A stretch of 64,000 nt of DNA from DATARH01 sp035604035 (GCA_035604035.1 DATNJF010000404.1:1-64000), one strand, 5' to 3'. Positions 1 to 7,922 are shown, counted from the stretch's first letter. Translations and numbers: made by a program. Notes: generated by a model from the sequence alone, not told the origin.

Positions 1-142
1 GGGAGCCGATCGGCTCGCCGGTCTGGACATAGCCGTCGACGATCATGCGAAAGATTTCGCGGCTGCGCGCGTTAAGTTCGCTGATTGGCGAAGGCGTCGA
101 TGGTCCTGGCGTGCGCAAGCTCTGTTCTTCGGTTTGTCCCAT
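1..142 (-). CDS. hrcA: Heat-inducible transcription repressor HrcA (N-terminal part, runs off the window)
   Basis: HrcA represses chaperone operons by binding CIRCE elements. Only the first 47 residues are present, beginning MGQTEEQSLR and continuing into SELNARSREIFRMIVDGYVQ and then TGEPIGS. This ELNxRSREIF...VDxYxxTGEPVGS winged-helix entry segment is characteristic of HrcA. The start is the ATG at 140-142. The gene reads off the left edge, so the rest of the protein and the usual grpE neighbour cannot be seen. No CIRCE element (TTAGCACTC-N9-GAGTGCTAA) was seen in the visible upstream DNA. HrcA identity is confident from the motif; the rest is inference. Confidence 0.85.
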   Translation of the reverse strand, partial: MGQTEEQSLRTPGPSTPSPISELNARSREIFRMIVDGYVQTGEPIGS

Positions 143-207
143 TTCGGTGCGCGAAAATCTAGGAACCCGACCCCCAAGCGTCAACTCGTGGGCCGTGAAC
201 CCGGCGG

Positions 208-720
208 TCAGAAGGTCTTTTTGAAGATTGCCTCGTAATTATCGCCCTTCGCCGTCGTCAGGTGTCCGATAAGATCGGAGTAGAATGGCTTGAACCCGTA
301 CTGGCTGCCGTCGTTGTTCTGGAACTTCAATTCGCCGTCCTGGACAACGCCGGTGCCGTGCAGCACGCCGCCTTGCTTTTGGTTGCCCGAGCCGATCGGA
401 CCGAAAGCATAGGTGATTGTCGCGGTGCCGTCTTGCGCGACGCTTTCGACGACGAGCGCGGCGCATAGTTGCGGCGTCCACGCCGCGTCGCTCCACAGGC
501 CGATGAACGGGCGGTAGGGCTCTGGGACCGAGGCGGGATCGGCGAGGTGAGAGGTGACGGTCTGACCGCAGAAGACGCGGCTCGGCCCGGCCTCGGCCGG
601 CGGTGCGGCAGCGGCTGGCGGCAACGGCTGATCCGGCGTCGGGACGAGCGGCGTCGGCTGCTGCGCGAGGGCGGCGCCGCTCGTCAGCACCATGAGCACG
701 GTGGCGACGCGATAGACCAT
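208..720 (-). CDS. Exported protein of unknown function
   Basis: I do not recognise the family. The chosen start (ATG 718-720) gives a 170-residue protein opening MVYRVATVLMVLTSGAALAQ, a clear Sec signal peptide with an ALA-Q cleavage site. An upstream in-frame ATG at 780 would place 20 charged residues before it and is less likely. A Pro/Ala-rich spacer follows (PTPLVPTPDQPLPPAAAAPP). The rest is a compact, probably beta-rich domain with two cysteines (VFCGQ, PQLCAAL) that could form a disulfide, and Gly-rich strands ending YEAIFKKTF. It lies between hrcA and a GNAT gene on the same strand. The coding call is good; the function is unknown. Confidence 0.7.
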   Translation of the reverse strand: MVYRVATVLMVLTSGAALAQQPTPLVPTPDQPLPPAAAAPPAEAGPSRVFCGQTVTSHLADPASVPEPYRPFIGLWSDAAWTPQLCAALVVESVAQDGTATITYAFGPIGSGNQKQGGVLHGTGVVQDGELKFQNNDGSQYGFKPFYSDLIGHLTTAKGDNYEAIFKKTF

Positions 721-763
721 GTACCGCCCCGAACGTGAGTTTCCTGGTGCGGTTTCTGATCGA

Positions 764-1180
764 TCAAAGTGGCTTTTCAAAGAAGATTTCGCCCGTATCG
801 GCGCGCCGGGTCTCGATCCAGCCCGCCTTGCGATAATGCTGCTCGGCGCGGGTGCCCGCTCCGGTCATCAGCTTGGCGATCGGATGCCCGGCCTCGCGCA
901 GGCTGGCGCAGGTGTGCTCCAGGAGGGCGCGGCCGATGCCGCGACCCTCATGCGCCGGGGCGACAAACAGCGCCCACACCCAACCGTCGCGCGGGTCTCC
1001 CGCGGCGAACCCGTTGATCGTGCCGTCATCCTCCTGCCAGACCCACAGCGCGTCGTTGTCGACGTACCAGGCGGCGTCCTCCTCGGTCACCGATTCCGGG
1101 TCGGTCAGCCGGTTCTCGGTGACGCTGTCGCGGATTTCGAAGATGCGCGAGATATCTGCCCGCGCCGCCGGCCGGATCAT
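764..1180 (-). CDS. GNAT-family N-acetyltransferase
   Basis: The product is a 138-residue acetyl-CoA-dependent acetyltransferase of unknown substrate. The N-terminus IRPAARADISRIFEIRDSV is typical of GNAT proteins. The acetyl-CoA pyrophosphate-binding signature is seen as VAPAHEGRGIGRALLEH (residues about 73-89), and the late AEQHYRKAGWIETRR segment is the usual C-terminal strand region. Its ATG (1178-1180) overlaps the stop of the upstream aldolase gene by one base (TGATG), so the two are probably translationally coupled. Nothing in the sequence shows the substrate. Confidence 0.88.
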   Translation of the reverse strand: MIRPAARADISRIFEIRDSVTENRLTDPESVTEEDAAWYVDNDALWVWQEDDGTINGFAAGDPRDGWVWALFVAPAHEGRGIGRALLEHTCASLREAGHPIAKLMTGAGTRAEQHYRKAGWIETRRADTGEIFFEKPL

Positions 1181-1977
1181 CAGCCGATCTTCAATTCCCG
1201 CAGCTGCTTCACGTCGGCGCGGCCGGCCGAGAGGATGTAGGCGATGTCCGAGCCGCCGGTGAGGTAACGCATGCCGAGCTTGATCAGCCAGCTCTGGAAC
1301 TCGAAATCCTGACGCACTCCGCCGACCCCCATCTGCTTGCCGTGACGGCGGGCTGCGCCGGCGACCTTCTCGAAGGCGGCGCGCATACGCTCCGACGAAT
1401 ACTGGCCGGGGATGCCCATCTCGGTCGACAGGTCGCTGGCGCCGATATGGAGCACGTCGATGCCCTCGACCGCGGCGATCTCCTCGGCGTTCTCGACCGC
1501 TTCCGGGGTCTCGATCATCGCCATCAGCACGGTTTCCTCGTTGAGGATCTTGCACACCTCGGCCTGCGGGATCGCCGCGTAGCCGAGCTGCGGCCCGCTG
1601 CCGAAGGCCGAGCGGTGACCCTTCGGCGCATAGAGGCAGGCTTGCACAATGTCCCTCGCCTCCTTGGCGTTCTGGATGTGCGGCACCATCACCCCCTGGG
1701 CGCCGCAATCGAGGATACGGGTGGCGTCATGCGGGTCGTGCGAGGTAACGCGGGCGATCGGAGTGATCCCCATGCCGAGCGCCGCGACGCAGACCCCGGC
1801 CGCGGTTTCCAGCGAGGTCGGGTTGTGTTCGAGGTCGATATAGACCGCGTCGAACCCGCAAGCCGCGGCGATCATTGCGATGTTCGGGGTGCGCAGCTGG
1901 TTGACCCCCATGCACAGCACCAGCTCGTTGTTCTTGAGCATCTTCTTCGCCTGATTCTCGCGGATTTGCGTTGGCAT
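1180..1977 (-). CDS. HpcH/HpaI aldolase / citrate lyase family protein
   Basis: This 265-residue protein is a class II, divalent-metal-dependent aldolase of the 2-keto-3-deoxy-acid aldolase type, cleaving or forming C-C bonds of 2-keto acids with pyruvate as one partner. Visible family marks are AVYIDLEHNP near the N-terminus, the conserved CGAQGVMVPHIQNAKEA segment, MIETPEAVENAEEIAAVEGIDVLHIGASDLS (metal-site glutamate and aspartate region) and the GGVRQD loop. The start at 1977 (MPTQIREN) follows a good GGAG at about 1987-1990. An earlier in-frame start would add an unconserved extension. It is followed by an overlapping GNAT gene. Exact substrate unknown. Confidence 0.9.
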   Translation of the reverse strand: MPTQIRENQAKKMLKNNELVLCMGVNQLRTPNIAMIAAACGFDAVYIDLEHNPTSLETAAGVCVAALGMGITPIARVTSHDPHDATRILDCGAQGVMVPHIQNAKEARDIVQACLYAPKGHRSAFGSGPQLGYAAIPQAEVCKILNEETVLMAMIETPEAVENAEEIAAVEGIDVLHIGASDLSTEMGIPGQYSSERMRAAFEKVAGAARRHGKQMGVGGVRQDFEFQSWLIKLGMRYLTGGSDIAYILSAGRADVKQLRELKIG

Positions 1978-2061
1978 GATGGAGCGCTCCTTCCCGAAAC
2001 CGTCATCTATGCGGAATAGCATCGTGCCCTTCGCCGGAAGGCGCAACGACCCTATATTTTA

Positions 2062-3066
2062 ATGATGCCAAAGACTGAAAATCCGCAGCCGCTTTCCGGC
2101 ATGGTCGTGCCGCGCTTCGGCGAGATCGCCAGCTTCATGCGGCTGCCGATCGAGCGCGATCCGGCAAAGCTCGACATCGCCCTCGTTGGCGTGCCGTTCG
2201 ACGGCGGCACGACCAACCGCCCCGGTGCGCGCCACGGCCCGCGCGAGATCCGCACGATGTCGTGCCTGATGCGGCGCGTGCACCATGTCAGCAAGGTCGC
2301 GCCTTATGAATTGTGCCGAGTCGGCGACCACGGTGACACGCCGGTCAACCCGATCGATCTCATGGATTCGCTGGCGCGGATCGAGCAGTTCTTCGCCCGC
2401 CTGCACGCGGCCGGCGCGGCGCCATTGTCAGCCGGCGGCGACCATCTGATTACCCTGCCGATCCTCAGGGCGATCGCCCGCGAGCGGCCGGTCGGGCTCA
2501 TCCATTTCGACGCCCACTCCGACACCAGCGATAGCTATTTTGGCGGCGAGAAATACACCCATGGCACGCCGTTTCGCCGGGCGATCGAGGAGGGGTTGAT
2601 CGATCCCAAGCGGGTGATTCAGATCGGCATTCGCGGCTCGATGTACGAGCGCGACGAGAAGGACTGGGCCGAGAGCGTCGGCATCCGCATCGTCCATATC
2701 GAGGAGTATTTCGAGCGCGGGCCGGCCTCGGTCATCGCCGAGGCGCGGCGGATCGCCGGCGACGGCCCGACCTATGTCAGCTTCGATGTCGACGGGCTCG
2801 ATCCGGTCTATGCGCCCGGCACCGGCACGCCGGAAATCGGCGGCTATTCGACCGCCGAGGCGCAGCAGATGCTGCGCGGCCTCGCCGGGCTCGACCTTGT
2901 CGGCGGCGATGTCGTCGAGGTGTCGCCGCCGTTCGATCCCTCGGGCAACACTGCGCTCGTCGGCGCGACGATGATGTTCGAGATCCTTTGTGTGCTGGCG
3001 CCGGCCGTGCACCGGCGTAAGGCGGCGGCCAAAACGGCGCAACCGGTGACCGTCGACGCAAACTGA
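2062..3066 (+). CDS. Agmatinase / guanidino-acid ureohydrolase (arginase superfamily)
   Basis: This is a binuclear manganese hydrolase that removes urea from agmatine or a related guanidino compound. The 334-residue sequence holds all metal-binding motifs: GGDH (about 125-128), DAHSD (about 150-154) and DVDGLDP (about 242-248). It also has the family segments FDGGTTNRPGARHGPREIR and HGTPFRRA. Two adjacent ATG codons (2062 and 2065) are possible starts. It is divergent from the aldolase gene. The sequence does not separate agmatinase (speB) from guanidinobutyrase or guanidinopropionase; the H-D-G-D region around residue 90 resembles the latter group as well. Confidence 0.9.
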   Translation: MMPKTENPQPLSGMVVPRFGEIASFMRLPIERDPAKLDIALVGVPFDGGTTNRPGARHGPREIRTMSCLMRRVHHVSKVAPYELCRVGDHGDTPVNPIDLMDSLARIEQFFARLHAAGAAPLSAGGDHLITLPILRAIARERPVGLIHFDAHSDTSDSYFGGEKYTHGTPFRRAIEEGLIDPKRVIQIGIRGSMYERDEKDWAESVGIRIVHIEEYFERGPASVIAEARRIAGDGPTYVSFDVDGLDPVYAPGTGTPEIGGYSTAEAQQMLRGLAGLDLVGGDVVEVSPPFDPSGNTALVGATMMFEILCVLAPAVHRRKAAAKTAQPVTVDAN

Positions 3067-3076
3067 GCCTGCTTCT

Positions 3077-3161
3077 GTCATTGCGAGAAGCGTAGCGACG
3101 AAGCAATCTCGTCGAGTTGTCGACGCTCGGCGCGAGATTGCTTCGCTGTGCTCGCAATGAC
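3077..3161. repeat. Palindromic interspersed repeat (REP/RPE-like) with GTCATTGCGAG termini
   Basis: The 85-bp unit starts GTCATTGCGAG and ends with its exact reverse complement CTCGCAATGAC. Inside, GAAGCAATCTCG is mirrored by CGAGATTGCTTC, so the transcript would fold into a long interrupted hairpin. Repeats with these termini are common in intergenic DNA of many alphaproteobacteria. It sits in the 108-bp gap between the ureohydrolase and esterase genes, ending 12 bp before the esterase start. Only one copy is seen in this window. Confidence 0.85.
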
Positions 3162-3173
3162 GGGAGGAAAACC

Positions 3174-4733
3174 ATGGCCAATGACGTGCTGACCGCCGCG
3201 CTGTCGCCGGTTGTCGAAATTGGGACCGGTAAAATCCGCGGGGCAATCGCGGGCGGCATCCACGCCTTCAAGGGCATCCCCTACGGCGCGCCGACTGGTG
3301 GCAGGAACCGCTTCCTGCCGCCGCAACCAATAGCTCCGTGGGCCGGCATCCGCGATGCGCTCGCCTATCACGGCAAGGCGCCGCAATCGCCGGCGCAGGT
3401 CAAGCGGCGCAGTGAGATGGACAACATCCTCGGGCCGGTCGACGGATCGTCGGAAGTCGAGGACTGCCTGACCCTCAATGTCTGGACGCCCGGCCTCGGC
3501 ACGGCCAAGCGGCCGGTGATGGTGTGGCTGCACGGCGGCGCCTTCGCCTATGGCTCGGGCAACCGGGCTGTGACTGACGGGGCCAATCTGGCGCGGCGCG
3601 GCGATGTCGTCGTAGTCAGCGTCAACCACCGGCTCAACATCTGCGGCTATCTGCATCTAGAGGAACTCGGCGGCGAGCGCTTCGCCGGATCGGGTAATGC
3701 CGGCTCGCTCGACATGATCGCGGCGCTTGAGTGGGTGCGCGGCAATATCGGCCAGTTTGGCGGCGATCCCGGTAACGTCACGATCTTCGGCGAGTCGGGC
3801 GGGGGCGGAAAGGTCAGCGCGCTGCTGGTTATGCCGGCGGCGAAGGGCCTGTTCCATCGTGCGGTGGTCCAGTCTGGCGCGGCGGTGCGCTTCACCACGC
3901 GCGAGCGCGCCAACGCGCTGGCCGATGCGGTGCTGAAGCAATTGGGCGGCATCGACAAGCTGCAAGACGCGCCGCTCGACAAGCTCCTCGGCGCGATCGT
4001 GCCGGCCTCGCGCGCTGCCGGTCCCCGCGCCTACCCGCTGCTCGACCGTTACGATTTCGGGCCGGTCGTCGACGGCGCGACGGTGACGCAGCACCCGGCC
4101 GAGCCGAGCACCTCGCCGTTTGGTGACGACATCCCGCTGATGATCGGCGGCACCGCGCGCGAAGCGAGCCTCTTCCTCGACGACGACGCGGTGTGGCATC
4201 GCACGCTCAGCGAGGTGGAATTACGCGAACGTGTCGCCTCGGTCGCCGGCCCGGACGCAGACAAGGCGCTGGCGCTCTACCGCGAGCTTATGCCGGGCGC
4301 GAGTCCGGGCGACCGGCTGATCGCGGCGCTCACCGGCTCGAACTTCTCGGTGCGAACTTGGCTCTATGCCGACCGCCGGGCCGCGAGAGGCGGGGCGCCG
4401 GTTTATCACTATTCGCTCGACTGGGGTTCCCCGTTCGCCGGCGGGCGGATGGGCGCGCATCACGCGATGGATCTGCCATTTGTCTTCGACACGACCGAGG
4501 TGCCGCTCTCGACCAAAGGCGCCGACGGCGCGCCCGAGCTCGCCGCGGCGATGTCGGCGACCTGGGCTGCTTTCGCCCGCACCGGCAAGCCCGACAATCC
4601 GGCGATCCCGGTCTGGCCCGCCTACACCGGCGCCGAGCGCGCGACGATGGTGTTCGACACGCGCTGCCGCGTCGTCAACGACCCGCTGCGCGACGCGCGG
4701 CTCTTGTGGAGCCGCGTGGCGACCGCCGGATAG
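3174..4733 (+). CDS. Type-B carboxylesterase
   Basis: A 519-residue alpha/beta-hydrolase that should hydrolyse carboxylic esters. Signatures are EDCLTLNVWTP (residues about 96-106), the oxyanion-hole HGGAF (about 120-124), the nucleophile elbow GESGGG with Ser near 208, and the histidine region GAHHAMDLPFVF in the C-terminal half. The elbow is usually GESAGG; here the Ala is Gly. The start at 3174 has a GGGAGGA Shine-Dalgarno 5 bp upstream and places the protein just after the palindromic repeat. There is no signal peptide, so it is probably cytoplasmic. Substrate unknown. Confidence 0.92.
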   Translation: MANDVLTAALSPVVEIGTGKIRGAIAGGIHAFKGIPYGAPTGGRNRFLPPQPIAPWAGIRDALAYHGKAPQSPAQVKRRSEMDNILGPVDGSSEVEDCLTLNVWTPGLGTAKRPVMVWLHGGAFAYGSGNRAVTDGANLARRGDVVVVSVNHRLNICGYLHLEELGGERFAGSGNAGSLDMIAALEWVRGNIGQFGGDPGNVTIFGESGGGGKVSALLVMPAAKGLFHRAVVQSGAAVRFTTRERANALADAVLKQLGGIDKLQDAPLDKLLGAIVPASRAAGPRAYPLLDRYDFGPVVDGATVTQHPAEPSTSPFGDDIPLMIGGTAREASLFLDDDAVWHRTLSEVELRERVASVAGPDADKALALYRELMPGASPGDRLIAALTGSNFSVRTWLYADRRAARGGAPVYHYSLDWGSPFAGGRMGAHHAMDLPFVFDTTEVPLSTKGADGAPELAAAMSATWAAFARTGKPDNPAIPVWPAYTGAERATMVFDTRCRVVNDPLRDARLLWSRVATAG

Positions 4734-4782
4734 GGCCTTGGGGCGGCTCAACCCCAGTCCATCTGTAGGTCGGATCCGATCG

Positions 4783-5133
4783 ATGGTCCGGATAGGAGTA
4801 CGCCTGGTCGGTGTAATGTTGCTGGCGCTGGCGGGCGGCGGTCCGTCCTGTTCGGTGCTGGCGATAGAATGCCCGCCGCCGGGCTATGACGGCAACCGCG
4901 ATTGCGGCTACGAATGCGGCGCGGGTGGCACGTGCTGCGGCAACCCGCGCTACTACGGATCGTCCATCTTGGGTACCTGGTATCCCGACCAGCGCTGCGC
5001 CGCCGCCACGAACACCTCGGCCTCGACCGCGCTGATCGCGCGGCGCGGTCCGTCGCAAAGCTACCGCGCGGCGAACTGCGTCTTGCCGAACGTGATCTCG
5101 CGTTCGGTGTCGGTGATCTTCCCCGGGCGTTGA
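4783..5133 (+). CDS. Possible small secreted cysteine-rich protein
   Basis: The frame encodes 116 residues starting MVRIGVRLVGVMLLALAGGG, which resembles a signal peptide ending near SVLA. The mature part opens ECPPPGYDGNRDCGYECG and then GTCCGNPRYYG, a cysteine-dense stretch followed by two more cysteines. No family was recognised. Its last 73 bp overlap the 3' end of the GST gene on the other strand, which is unusual at this length and weakens the call. In favour are the plausible signal peptide and the clustered cysteines, which chance would not easily give. Confidence 0.45.
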   Translation: MVRIGVRLVGVMLLALAGGGPSCSVLAIECPPPGYDGNRDCGYECGAGGTCCGNPRYYGSSILGTWYPDQRCAAATNTSASTALIARRGPSQSYRAANCVLPNVISRSVSVIFPGR

Positions 5134-5783
5134 GCGTCGGCCAGAACCGTAAGGCCGCGTTGCACCGCAGGGCACGCCGCAATTGCGTCGTACCAGCGTT
5201 TGACGGCGGGGTACTCGCCGAGGTCGAGATACCCGCGCTCGGTGAAGCGGGACGACGGTTCAATGGCGACGCGGATCCACGGGAAGGTGATGATGTCGGC
5301 CATGCTGTAGTCGTCGCCGGCCAGCCAATGCGTCTCCTCAACCCGGCGGTTCATCACCCGGGTCAGCCGCTTCGCCTCGTTGGCGTAGCGCTCGATCGCG
5401 TAGGGGATTTTCTCCGGCGCGTAGGCGCCGAAATGGTTCCACTGGCCGAACATCGGGCCGACGCCGCCCATTTGGAACATGATCCATTCGAGGCATTTGT
5501 AGCGGCCGATCGGGTCTTTCGGGATCAGCTTGCCGCCGGTCTTTTCCGACAGGTAGATCATGATCGCGGCGGACTCGAACAGCGTGAACGGCTTGCCGCC
5601 CGGCCCGTCGGGATCGATGATCGCCGGAATGCGGTGGTTGGGGGTGATCTTGAGAAATTCGGGCTTGAACTGGTCGCCAGCGCCGATATTGACCGGGATA
5701 ATCTTGTATTCGAGGCCCAGCTCTTCGAGCGCGATGTGCACCTTGTGGCCGTTCGGGGTCGGCCAGGACCAGACTTCGAGCAT
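5061..5783 (-). CDS. Glutathione S-transferase (YfcG/Ure2-like)
   Basis: A 240-residue GST with an N-terminal thioredoxin-like domain (MLEVWSWPTPNGHKVHIALEE, about 1-85) and an all-helical C-terminal domain. The PTPNGHKV start, the NHRIPAIIDPDG cis-proline segment and the FESAAIMIYLSEK glutathione-binding segment match the Nu-class YfcG/YghU group, which act as disulfide-bond oxidoreductases. GDDYSMADIITFPW is the conserved helical-domain capping motif. The start at 5783 has a strong GGAGGA just upstream; an earlier ATG at 5825 is less likely. It is convergent with the small cysteine-rich frame and divergent from the Phd-VapC module. Confidence 0.92.
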   Translation of the reverse strand: MLEVWSWPTPNGHKVHIALEELGLEYKIIPVNIGAGDQFKPEFLKITPNHRIPAIIDPDGPGGKPFTLFESAAIMIYLSEKTGGKLIPKDPIGRYKCLEWIMFQMGGVGPMFGQWNHFGAYAPEKIPYAIERYANEAKRLTRVMNRRVEETHWLAGDDYSMADIITFPWIRVAIEPSSRFTERGYLDLGEYPAVKRWYDAIAACPAVQRGLTVLADAQRPGKITDTEREITFGKTQFAAR

Positions 5784-5866
5784 CGGGATTTCCTCCGGTT
5801 GGATGGCGTTGCACAACGATGTCATTGCCGGCCGAGCAACGCAATCGCGGGCCGCTAGGTCAGGAA

Positions 5867-5893
5867 GACATGGTCAAGCTACTTGACCATGTC
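5867..5893. promoter_or_regulatory. Perfect 27-bp palindrome, likely operator of the Phd-VapC module
   Basis: The left arm GACATGGTCAAG (5867-5878) is followed by CTA and then its exact reverse complement (5882-5893), giving 12-bp arms with a 3-bp spacer. It ends 24 bp before the chosen antitoxin start. Phd-type antitoxins autoregulate by binding palindromes overlapping their promoter, so this is the obvious candidate. The core half-site CTTGACCAW recurs as a direct repeat upstream of the second module at 18517-18534. Confidence 0.75.
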
Positions 5894-5917
5894 CGCCGCG
5901 AAAACGATATTCCCGGC

Positions 5918-6205
5918 ATGACCGCGCAATTCAACATCGCCGAGGCGAAGGCCAAACTCTCCGAACTGCTCGATCGAGCCCTAGCCGGCGAGGATATCGT
6001 CATCGCCCGAGCTGGAGAGCCGATGGCCCGGCTGACGGCGCTGAAGCGCAAGCGGCCGCGCAAGCCCGGGGCATGGCGAGGCTGGGGCGCCGATATTCCA
6101 ACCGAAGTGTTCCTGGCGCCGATGGATGATGAAGACCTCGACGCAGCGGAAGGGAAGTTCAGCGACGAATTCGGCATCAGTCTTCCCGAGCACGACGATA
6201 AGTGA
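5918..6205 (+). CDS. Phd/YefM-family antitoxin
   Basis: The antitoxin binds the cognate PIN toxin and represses its own operon. The 95-residue protein begins MTAQFNIAEAKAKLSELLDR and has the classic AGEDIVIARAGEPMARL segment of the Phd DNA-binding domain. The C-terminal tail is acidic (PMDDEDLDAAEGKFSDEFG), typical of the toxin-binding part. I chose ATG 5918 because it gives the standard Phd N-terminus. An alternative ATG at 5870, with AGGAAG in front, lies inside the operator palindrome and would add MVKLLDHVRRENDIPG. The stop overlaps the toxin GTG start (GTGA), so translation is coupled. Confidence 0.9.
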   Translation: MTAQFNIAEAKAKLSELLDRALAGEDIVIARAGEPMARLTALKRKRPRKPGAWRGWGADIPTEVFLAPMDDEDLDAAEGKFSDEFGISLPEHDDK

Positions 6206-6579
6206 GGCTGTTGCTGGACACCCATGCGCTGCTTTGGTGGGTGATGGATGATCCGCGCCTGTCCCGTATCGCGAGGACGGCGATCGGCGAACCCGAGAAC
6301 GAACTTTTCGCGAGCGCCGCCGCGGCATATGAGATCGTCTACAAGCAAGGACTCGGCCGCCTCCGTCCATTACCCGATAGCCTGTCGCGCCAGTTGCAGC
6401 GCGAGGGAATTTCTGTTCTGCCGATCTCGCTTGAGCATGCCCTGGCGGCGGCAGCTCTGCCTCGTCCGCACCGCGATCCCTGGGATCGCATCATGATGGC
6501 GCAAGCGCTCGCCGAAAACCTGATCGTCGTCACCATCGACCGGGTGTTTGGCGATTACGGCGTGTCGGTGCTGTGGTAA
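6202..6579 (+). CDS. VapC-like PIN-domain toxin
   Basis: A 125-residue PIN-domain ribonuclease, expected to cleave RNA in a Mg2+-dependent way when free of antitoxin. The opening RLLLDTHALLWW carries the first catalytic Asp (D6). The conserved glutamate is in AAAAYEIVYKQ, and HRDPWDRIMMAQALAE carries the later acidic residues, followed by VVTIDRVFGDYGV. It starts with GTG at 6202, overlapping the antitoxin stop by three bases. It is paralogous to the PIN protein at 18811, with the same length and layout. Confidence 0.9.
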   Translation: MRLLLDTHALLWWVMDDPRLSRIARTAIGEPENELFASAAAAYEIVYKQGLGRLRPLPDSLSRQLQREGISVLPISLEHALAAAALPRPHRDPWDRIMMAQALAENLIVVTIDRVFGDYGVSVLW

Positions 6580-6583
6580 CCGG

Positions 6584-7087
6584 TCAGTCCTGGATGTCCC
6601 ACTCGGCGAGGCGTTCCAGCCAGCCTTTGGCCGCGCCATAGCGCAGCCATTCCTCGAGATGGTCGAAGCCGAGCTTCCGGTAGAAGCCGCGCGCCGGGTT
6701 CCAGTCGAGCACGTGAAAGTCGATGCGTCCCCAGCCGCGCTCCAGCGCGATTGTCGCCAGCCGTGCCATTAGCCGCCGCCCGACCCCGTGGCCGCGCGCC
6801 GCCTCGCGCACGAAAATGTCTTCGAGGTAGAGGGTGGGCTGGCCGAGCCAGGTCGAGAAGCGCGTGTGGAACAGCGCCATTCCGACGGGCTCGCCGTCGA
6901 GTTTGGCGATCAGCGCCTCGAATTGCGGATTGTCGCCGAAACCGTGCTCGCGCAGCTGATCCGCGGTGGCGACGACCGCGTCCGGCGCCTTCTCGTACAG
7001 CGCCAGCTCGCGGATGAAATCGAGGATGAGGCCGCAATCGTCGATGGTCGCAAAGCGGAGCGTGACTCTATCTCCCTTTGGGCTCAT
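6584..7087 (-). CDS. GNAT-family N-acetyltransferase (diamine acetyltransferase-like)
   Basis: A 167-residue acetyltransferase resembling spermidine/spermine or thialysine N-acetyltransferases. Evidence is LRFATIDDCGLILDFIRELALYEKAPDAV at the N-terminus, LEDIFVREAARGHGVGRRLMARLA as the acetyl-CoA-binding signature, and FHVLDWNPARGFYRKLGF near the C-terminus (the WN...FY pattern of this group). Its ATG overlaps the stop of the upstream racemase-family gene (ATGA), implying coupled expression. The substrate could be a polyamine or amino acid; the sequence alone does not decide. Confidence 0.9.
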   Translation of the reverse strand: MSPKGDRVTLRFATIDDCGLILDFIRELALYEKAPDAVVATADQLREHGFGDNPQFEALIAKLDGEPVGMALFHTRFSTWLGQPTLYLEDIFVREAARGHGVGRRLMARLATIALERGWGRIDFHVLDWNPARGFYRKLGFDHLEEWLRYGAAKGWLERLAEWDIQD

Positions 7088-7851
7088 CGCTCGCGCCATT
7101 CGCGCGGCCCGCTGCCGGGCGGACCGAAATCGCGCGGCGCCAGGCCGGCCTGGAACCAGGTCACGAAGGTGTAGATGCTGTAGACCGGCAGCAGCAGATG
7201 GTCGGAAAGCGCGCGGGCGTATGGTGTCATGTTGGTGCATTCGAGGACGATGGCGCCGGTGTCGGGATGCGCCGCGACCAGCGCCTCGCCGGCTTCGATT
7301 ATGTCGCGCTCGGCCAAAGCGGCGTCGAGCGTGTGTTTCTCGTCGAGCATGACACGGGTGAACTCGCGGCCGTTATCGGTGCCGACGACCGGGGTCGCGG
7401 GGTCGGCGCCGGCGGCGATAAAGTGCTCGGGCGTGAGGCTTCCGGCGCTGACCGTCAGCACCCCAACCCGCTTGCCGGGCGGCAGGATGCGTTCGACCAG
7501 CGGGATCTGCATCAGGCTCGATGCCGCCACCGGCACGCCGACATGCGCCGCCAGCTCGCGCTGGTAGAGCGAGAGGAACCCGCACGTCGTGGTGATGCCG
7601 TCGGCGCCGAGCTGCACCAGCTCCGCCGCCGCGTCGAGAAAGGCGTTGATGAGACCCTGCGATTTGTGACGCACGACCCGGTCGGGGGTGGCGCCGGGCA
7701 CGACCTTGTAGAGCACCGGGAACGGCCAAGTGCTGCCATTGCCCATGTCGCCGGGGATGCGCGGGAATTCGGTCTCGAGCATCAGGATGCCGACGCGCGA
7801 GCCGTAAAGCCCCTTGCCGCCATGGGCGATGCGGGATTTGTCTGTGGTCAT
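7084..7851 (-). CDS. Aspartate/glutamate racemase-family protein
   Basis: A 255-residue member of the Asp/Glu/hydantoin racemase and arylmalonate decarboxylase superfamily. Both expected catalytic cysteine motifs are present: DGITTTCGFLSLYQ in the first half and AIVLECTNMTPYA in the second. KRVGVLTVSAGSLTPEH is the linker strand of the second lobe. The start at 7851 (MTTDKSRIAHGG) is the ATG nearest the conserved region; a TTG three codons earlier is possible. It forms a two-gene operon with the overlapping GNAT gene. Reaction unknown: racemase, decarboxylase and maleate isomerase members share this layout. Confidence 0.85.
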   Translation of the reverse strand: MTTDKSRIAHGGKGLYGSRVGILMLETEFPRIPGDMGNGSTWPFPVLYKVVPGATPDRVVRHKSQGLINAFLDAAAELVQLGADGITTTCGFLSLYQRELAAHVGVPVAASSLMQIPLVERILPPGKRVGVLTVSAGSLTPEHFIAAGADPATPVVGTDNGREFTRVMLDEKHTLDAALAERDIIEAGEALVAAHPDTGAIVLECTNMTPYARALSDHLLLPVYSIYTFVTWFQAGLAPRDFGPPGSGPREWRER

Positions 7852-7882
7852 AGTGCGCAACTTAGTGCAATCCGCGCCAACG

Positions 7883-7912
7883 AAAAAGCGCGCCCCCGAG
7901 GGAGCGCGCTTT
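7883..7912 (-). terminator. Rho-independent terminator of the amidohydrolase gene
   Basis: AAAGCGCGC (7885-7893) pairs with GCGCGCTTT (7904-7912) around a 10-nt loop. Read on the minus strand the stem is followed by a run of five T (7887-7883). It lies 54 bp past the amidohydrolase stop, in the correct orientation for it. Confidence 0.75.
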
Positions 7913-7922
7913 CGTCGTTGGA

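Noticed and set aside
764..1708. Possible fusion of the GNAT domain to a long N-terminal part (314 codons)
   Set aside because: The added N-terminal part is an out-of-frame reading of the aldolase gene. The real GNAT start is the ATG at 1180 overlapping the aldolase stop.
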